From Clostridia bacterium (GTDB lineage Bacteria; Bacillota; Clostridia; Christensenellales; Borkfalkiaceae): a DNA stretch of 39,304 bases. Each line of letters opens with the position of its first letter. Position 1 is the stretch's first letter. Below, piece after piece: positions 37,618-39,304 of this stretch. The notes beneath the pieces were generated by a model. The model was not told the DNA's origin, did not search any database, and saw nothing but the letters and a program-made list of their open reading frames with translations. The stretch covers positions 1-39,304 of the forward strand of contig JAFTTJ010000025.1 in NCBI GenBank assembly GCA_017466825.1, in the 5' to 3' direction. The position numbers and the translations under genes were made by a program.

Positions 37618-39304
37618 TTAAGCCTTTCCGTAAACACCGTTTTCACAATAGTAAATATAAGGATTTATTATCGTGCCGTCGCCTTTTTGTAAACTGAATA
37701 CAGTTCCGCCGACAAGCGACTTTTTGGTGTCGTTTACAACCTTTACGTCGCTAAACACTACCGTTCCGTTAGGTTGAAGTTGATTAAACTTGTCGTATTC
37801 GCTAGACTTACAACCAAACTGATAACGCACGCCGTTATGAACTACGCTTGCGCTAATATTGTGTTCGTGTCCGACGAAGAAAGAGTCCGCTCCGAGCCCT
37901 ATCATATCCGACTGAATTTTACCATTTGCGTCCCATTCGCCCATATATCCGCTAAGGTAACCGAAATCGCCGTCGCCTTTTTCAGGGTGTTCGTCAATAT
38001 TTATTACGGCAGTTTGTCCTTTCGTATAACCGTACTTTTCAAAAGCCTTTACGAAACCGTTTTGCGGAATATGGTAAGCAAACGAAATCTTTACGCTAGG
38101 CATAGATTTTTTAAGTTCTAAAATCGCTTCCGTATACCAACTAATTTGGTCGCCGAAAATACCGATTTCTCTTCTGAAATGAGTGTTTGCAAGAGTTGCG
38201 TTACTTGGGCTTGCGCAACCGTTGGTATCCAGCATATAGAAGGCTCTAGTAATATATCCGTCTTGAGCAATACCTACCGAATAGTTGCCGTTACCTGTAA
38301 GTTCTCTTTGCAAGAATAAGCAATTTTCAGCGTTTTCAAACTGGTCGCATTGCCAGTCAACGCCCTTTGCGCTTTCGTTGTCGTGGTTGCCGAATACGGG
38401 CGCCCAAGGAACGTTTAAAGTTTCCATAAATTCTACGAGAGCAAGGAAGGAACTGCCCGAATCGTCAAATCTACCGTAAACTATATCGCCCGTAAGAAGG
38501 ATAAGGTCGGGTTTGGTCGCTTCGACGGCTTCTTTTATATAAGCAAAACATCTATTGTACATTTGACCTTTCTGCCAGAACCAATAATTACGATCTCCCC
38601 CGTAATTTGAAGGCGCTTGCGACAAATCTATAATTTGAGTGTCCGCAAGATGTAAGATAACCGGATCTTTGCCCGTTTCGACTTCTACTACGAAATCGAC
38701 TGCCGAATAGGGCGCTTTAGTCGTAAGGTCGCTTGCTTCAACTTGGGTTTCGCCTATTTCGTCAAGATAAAACTTACCGCAGATGTCGCATTCCCAATAT
38801 TCTACCTTTCCGCTTTCGTAACGTTGGGCTAATACGGGGTCGTTATGAATCATTTCGTGGGGTTTTTTAGCAATGGTCAAATCTTTCTCGTTTATTCTGT
38901 TTGCGCCCTTGTCGTCGGAAAAGAGCGTGGGACAAGTTTCACACGCGTAGTGACTTAGAATACCTTCTTCTTCGCAAGTGCTGTCTTCGCCTTCAACGAA
39001 ATAAACCGTGTGCGCAAGTTGCGCTATAACCGTATCCGCCTTGGTAATTTCAGTTTTGCCTGCGCTGTCCGAAAAATACTTGTCGCAGTCTTTGCATTGC
39101 CAATAGTCAATGTTGCCCGCCCTTCTGCAATTTGCGTCGCGGTAGGGCACGTGCGTTAAGTTGTGTTTTTCCGCAACAGAAACCGAAAGGCTTTCACTCT
39201 CGCTTTCGCTTTCAGATTCACTTACTGAAATCGTAATCGATTCAGGGGTAGAGTCGGGCGAAGACGTAGACTCTTCTTCACCGCAACAAACCAATGCTAG
39301 CGAC
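37618..39304 (-). CDS. Metallophosphoesterase lipoprotein, N-terminus cut by edge
   Basis: At least 560 residues; the frame is open to the window edge. The visible N-terminus LALVCCGEEE looks like the end of a lipoprotein signal peptide. A Ser/Glu low-complexity linker follows. Next come three repeats of about 60 residues with CxxC pairs (YWQCKDCDKYF, YACETCPTLF, YWECDICGKFY), common in Clostridia surface proteins. The C-terminal 360 residues are a calcineurin-like phosphoesterase: LHLADTQ, LLTGDIV, FGNHDNE, the AYHIPQ histidine and GHEHN, giving a complete two-metal site. It is probably an extracellular phosphodiesterase or phosphatase of the DcpA/purple-phosphatase type; the substrate is unknown. 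Confidence 0.88.
   Translation of the reverse strand, partial: SLALVCCGEEESTSSPDSTPESITISVSESESESESESLSVSVAEKHNLTHVPYRDANCRRAGNIDYWQCKDCDKYFSDSAGKTEITKADTVIAQLAHTVYFVEGEDSTCEEEGILSHYACETCPTLFSDDKGANRINEKDLTIAKKPHEMIHNDPVLAQRYESGKVEYWECDICGKFYLDEIGETQVEASDLTTKAPYSAVDFVVEVETGKDPVILHLADTQIIDLSQAPSNYGGDRNYWFWQKGQMYNRCFAYIKEAVEATKPDLILLTGDIVYGRFDDSGSSFLALVEFMETLNVPWAPVFGNHDNESAKGVDWQCDQFENAENCLFLQRELTGNGNYSVGIAQDGYITRAFYMLDTNGCASPSNATLANTHFRREIGIFGDQISWYTEAILELKKSMPSVKISFAYHIPQNGFVKAFEKYGYTKGQTAVINIDEHPEKGDGDFGYLSGYMGEWDANGKIQSDMIGLGADSFFVGHEHNISASVVHNGVRYQFGCKSSEYDKFNQLQPNGTVVFSDVKVVNDTKKSLVGGTVFSLQKGDGTIINPYIYYCENGVYGKA

Overview
The window looks like chromosomal DNA of an uncultured, AT-rich gut-type Clostridia (Bacillota) lineage, perhaps near the Christensenellales. 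The basis is strong AGGAG-type ribosome sites, sigma-A promoters with an almost invariant 17-bp spacer, lipoproteins with lipoboxes and no outer-membrane genes, a CIRCE/Hsp20 unit, the DapL route to diaminopimelate, an RsfA-like regulator, and surface proteins with CxxC repeats. The taxonomic placement is inference, since no rRNA gene is present.

Layout. The left edge (1-142) holds a multi-helix RNA-like structure. Positions 143-12794 carry two paralogous zinc-ribbon/TIR/TPR membrane proteins pointing away from each other. Between them lie a heterodimeric ABC exporter, an RsfA-like regulator and an unknown protein. A methyltransferase-fold protein (12852) and a winged-helix/HATPase/STAS-like fusion with a perfect consensus promoter (13991) follow. 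Positions 15094-18770 hold a lipoprotein, a small protein, a membrane protein and an unknown protein. Positions 18850-19870 are the most unusual stretch. There a 99-bp tRNA-Thr 3'-flank unit is duplicated, and the left copy is split by a 667-bp element. That element has imperfect terminal inverted repeats, an apparent TTA target duplication, an array of seven hairpins joined by AGTTATATT/AATATAACT spacers, and a gene for a 23S-IVP-type four-helix-bundle protein.

The right half is mostly housekeeping: an MGMT-like protein, an orphan HicB, an AEC transporter, mntP with a small (p)ppGpp-hydrolase-like HD gene, ttcA, a HAD phosphatase, CIRCE-controlled hsp20, dapF-dapL, malQ and a sirtuin. A second heterodimeric ABC exporter (33572-37112) has a leader of about 310 nt. 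The leader carries a short ORF with a very strong ribosome site, alternative pairings and two terminator-like hairpins, reminiscent of the bmrB-bmrCD attenuator of Bacillus subtilis. A truncated metallophosphoesterase lipoprotein runs off the right edge.

The strongest candidates for something undescribed are the 667-bp hairpin-array element, the attenuator of the second ABC exporter, and the TIR protein at 9396, whose predicted layout (outside DUF6273 and repeats, one membrane span, inside TIR) resembles a Toll-like receptor.
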